DNA of 64,000 nucleotides from Mycoplasma phocoeninasale. Lineage in GTDB: Bacteria > Bacillota_I > Bacilli_A > Mycoplasmatales > Metamycoplasmataceae. The notes under the pieces are model-generated. The model saw only the letters and a list, made by a program, of their open reading frames with translations, did not search any database and was not told the DNA's origin. The translations under genes and the position numbers were made by a program. This document shows positions 62,232-64,000 of this stretch, one piece after another (the first letter of the stretch is position 1; each line of letters opens with the position of its first letter). The DNA is taken from NCBI RefSeq assembly GCF_012934885.1, contig NZ_CP051480.1, positions 372,001-436,000 on the forward strand, written 5' to 3'.

Positions 62232-63983
62232 ATGAGTAAGAAAAATTTTAAGTGATGAGTTGCTTTGCCCGCAACTGTTGCAACCTTGCCTCTAATTGCA
62301 GCTTCATGCGTTAAAGCAAAGATAGATACTAATCCTTCTCCTAGTCCACAACCAGATCCTAGTAAACCGGGCCCAATGAATCCAAGTCCTGAAGTACCAA
62401 AAAATCCGATGGTTACACCCCCAAATAATAATATGCCTCAAACTCCACCATCAATGATGCCAAGAGATATGTATAACCCACAAGAAATAATAAATAAATA
62501 TTCCAATAAATTTGCTGGACTTGATGAAATAAAAAAACAGATTGATGAATTGCACAATTTATTTGATTTTGGTGATAATTCACAAACCGATTTAAATACT
62601 GATAAATATAAATGACTAATTAGGGATTTTAATTTGATCAATACAATTCAAGATAATACTAAAATAGCAGAAAAATTAAAAGAACATTTAGAAGAAAATC
62701 CTGACGTAATTATTACTGAATTTTCTGTTAGAATTGAGGATTTAATATTAAATACTCTAGAAGATGATATTAAAAATAATTTTAAGAGAAGGTATATGAA
62801 ACTTAATGAATCTTATATTAAATCTTATAAAACACTTTCCGAAAATTATTTGAAGATAGAAAAAAAATTATTAAATCTTAAAAATAAGGTTCCCAAACTT
62901 GTCTTTACTAAATTATCTGATAAGAATTCTTGGACAGAATTCATTAAGTTGTTAAATGAAAAAATTACTTTATTTAAAAAAAATCAAGAATTAGTAAATC
63001 TATTTAAGTCAAATACAACTTTTAGTTATGAAGGTAAATTAAATAATGAGGTTAATTATTGATTTGATGATAGCAAAGTAAAATATACTGGCAGTAGTGA
63101 TTATAAAATTGAAAAAGGCGAAACAAGAATATTAAATGGGGAATCAGTTTTGGTAAGTTACCGTATAACGAATAATGAAACTAATTATAAATTTAATGTT
63201 TTTGTAAAATATTCTTACAATGATGAAGATTCATCTAAAGATGCAGAATATATAAATTATAAAACTTTCCAAGGAGGAATTTTAAAAAGTAAGCATGAAG
63301 AACAACTAATACATAAAATTAGGGAAGAAAAAGTTAAAAAATTCATGTCAGACGCTACTTTTAAATACTCAGGAATATTGAATGATGAAATTTCTGGAAT
63401 ATTTAAGAGAAATAAAATAATTCCAATTCCTCTTGATGGATATGATGTTACTATTCTAAACATAAAATTTGAAGAAAACAAATCTGTAGCAGTTAATTTT
63501 CAAGTTGAATTTGATGAGCCTGGCAATAACAGACATTCTTTTTATTTATATGTTAGATTTTTGCATTCTAACGAATCCAATAAGGAAATAGTTGGGACAT
63601 ATATAACTGAAAGTGAGTTTAATAGCAATAAGTATAAGAATCAAAAAGATTATCAATATGCAAAAAAATTGAAGATTAATAATTTTCAATCTAAAATAAG
63701 CATTAAATATAATTCAACTTTTACTAATATGCCTGGTTCCAAACCTGATTTTAGAAATGGTTTGAAATACGAAAAAAGAGATGAATATCAAGGATACACC
63801 ATTATTCCACGTTCTTTTAAAACTAGCGATTCGAAAAAAATCTTTATTATTTTCTTTCAATTACACAATCCTGCATCTAATGAGTCTGATGTGAATATTT
63901 ATATAAAATTTAAATATAGTGATGCAAAACAAGAACAACTGGGAATGTATACTGATGAAATTGAATTTAAAAATCTATTTTAA
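62232..63983 (+). CDS. Lipoprotein with proline-rich linker and three 105-residue repeats
   Basis: A 583-residue predicted lipoprotein; signal peptide FKWWVALPATVATLPLIAASC with Cys26 (the TGA codon encodes one Trp), almost the same as in the lipoprotein at 12241. A Pro/Asn/Ser-rich linker (to about residue 80) is followed by a helical region (about 85-270) and then three units of roughly 100 residues (starting near 260, 370 and 475). Examples of their opening strands are SNTTFSYEG and SDATFKYSG. These are the same module that builds the 864-residue lipoprotein at 42598. It ends with the stop at 63981, close to the window edge. Function unknown; likely surface exposed. Confidence 0.83.
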
Positions 63984-64000
63984 CAATAAGTATTCGCAAT

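Overview
The window is a stretch of a mollicute chromosome (Mycoplasma in the broad sense). The DNA is strongly AT-rich, genes are packed tightly, and there are many Ala/Val-Ser-Cys lipoproteins. TGA has to be read as tryptophan: nearly every conserved gene (gltX, ftsH, dnaE, proS, lon, pyk, recD2) is complete only if in-frame TGA codons are translated. Tandem copies of one lipoprotein even swap TGG and TGA at the same codon. All coordinates below use that code (table 4). Gene content would fit a hominis/synoviae-type mycoplasma, but the species cannot be fixed from this sequence alone.

Layout. 1-5.7 kb (minus): polyamine transporter genes (potA, partial, and a PotD-like protein) behind era and ybeY, plus an ABC exporter with a C39 peptidase domain. 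5.8-10.7 kb (plus): a lipoprotein, gltX, a small conserved protein, plsY, fmt and ung. 10.75-13.8 kb (minus): two related lipoproteins, one with five 54-bp repeats. 14.4-18.1 kb (plus): two tandem M17 leucyl aminopeptidases and an ECF-type S component. 18.7-21.2 kb (minus): an isolated pair made of a PHP-domain/ABC-type ATPase and a small acidic protein, possibly a defence module. 21.3-31.6 kb: gyrA, trmB, a DUF402 protein, then the minus-strand cluster recD2-pth-tilS-ftsH. 31.7-39.5 kb (plus): serS, a decayed ABC transporter (ATPase with an in-frame TAA), and an array of four tandem lipoprotein genes. The fourth carries a two-base contraction in a poly-A tract and is out of frame. 39.5-48 kb: pyk, deoB, a large repeat lipoprotein, proS, thioredoxin and a HAD phosphatase. 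48.1-49.8 kb: a compact restriction-modification pair. 50-56 kb: a 5'-3' exonuclease and DnaE (minus), then DnaB/DnaD-like and DnaI-like replication proteins (plus). 56.2-60.9 kb: tRNA-Cys, tRNA-Arg, hrcA-grpE and lon. 60.9-64 kb: gapA (minus) and another repeat lipoprotein.

How it works together. The core genes cover translation (gltX, serS, proS, fmt, pth, tilS, trmB, ybeY, era, tRNAs), replication and repair (gyrA, dnaE, exonuclease, helicase-loader homologues, recD2, ung), protein quality control (ftsH, lon, grpE/hrcA) and glycolysis or nucleoside salvage (pyk, gapA, deoB). Between these lie accessory blocks: eight or nine surface lipoproteins built from a few recurring signal peptides and repeat modules, a C39 exporter, one R-M system and the PHP-ATPase pair. 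The most interesting points are the PHP-ATPase/acidic-protein pair, the lipoprotein array with an apparent poly-A frame switch, the roughly 105-residue repeat module shared by two distant lipoproteins, a DnaI homologue that has lost both Walker motifs, an N-terminal extension on GrpE, and several genes whose -10 box sits so close to the start codon that the mRNA should be leaderless.
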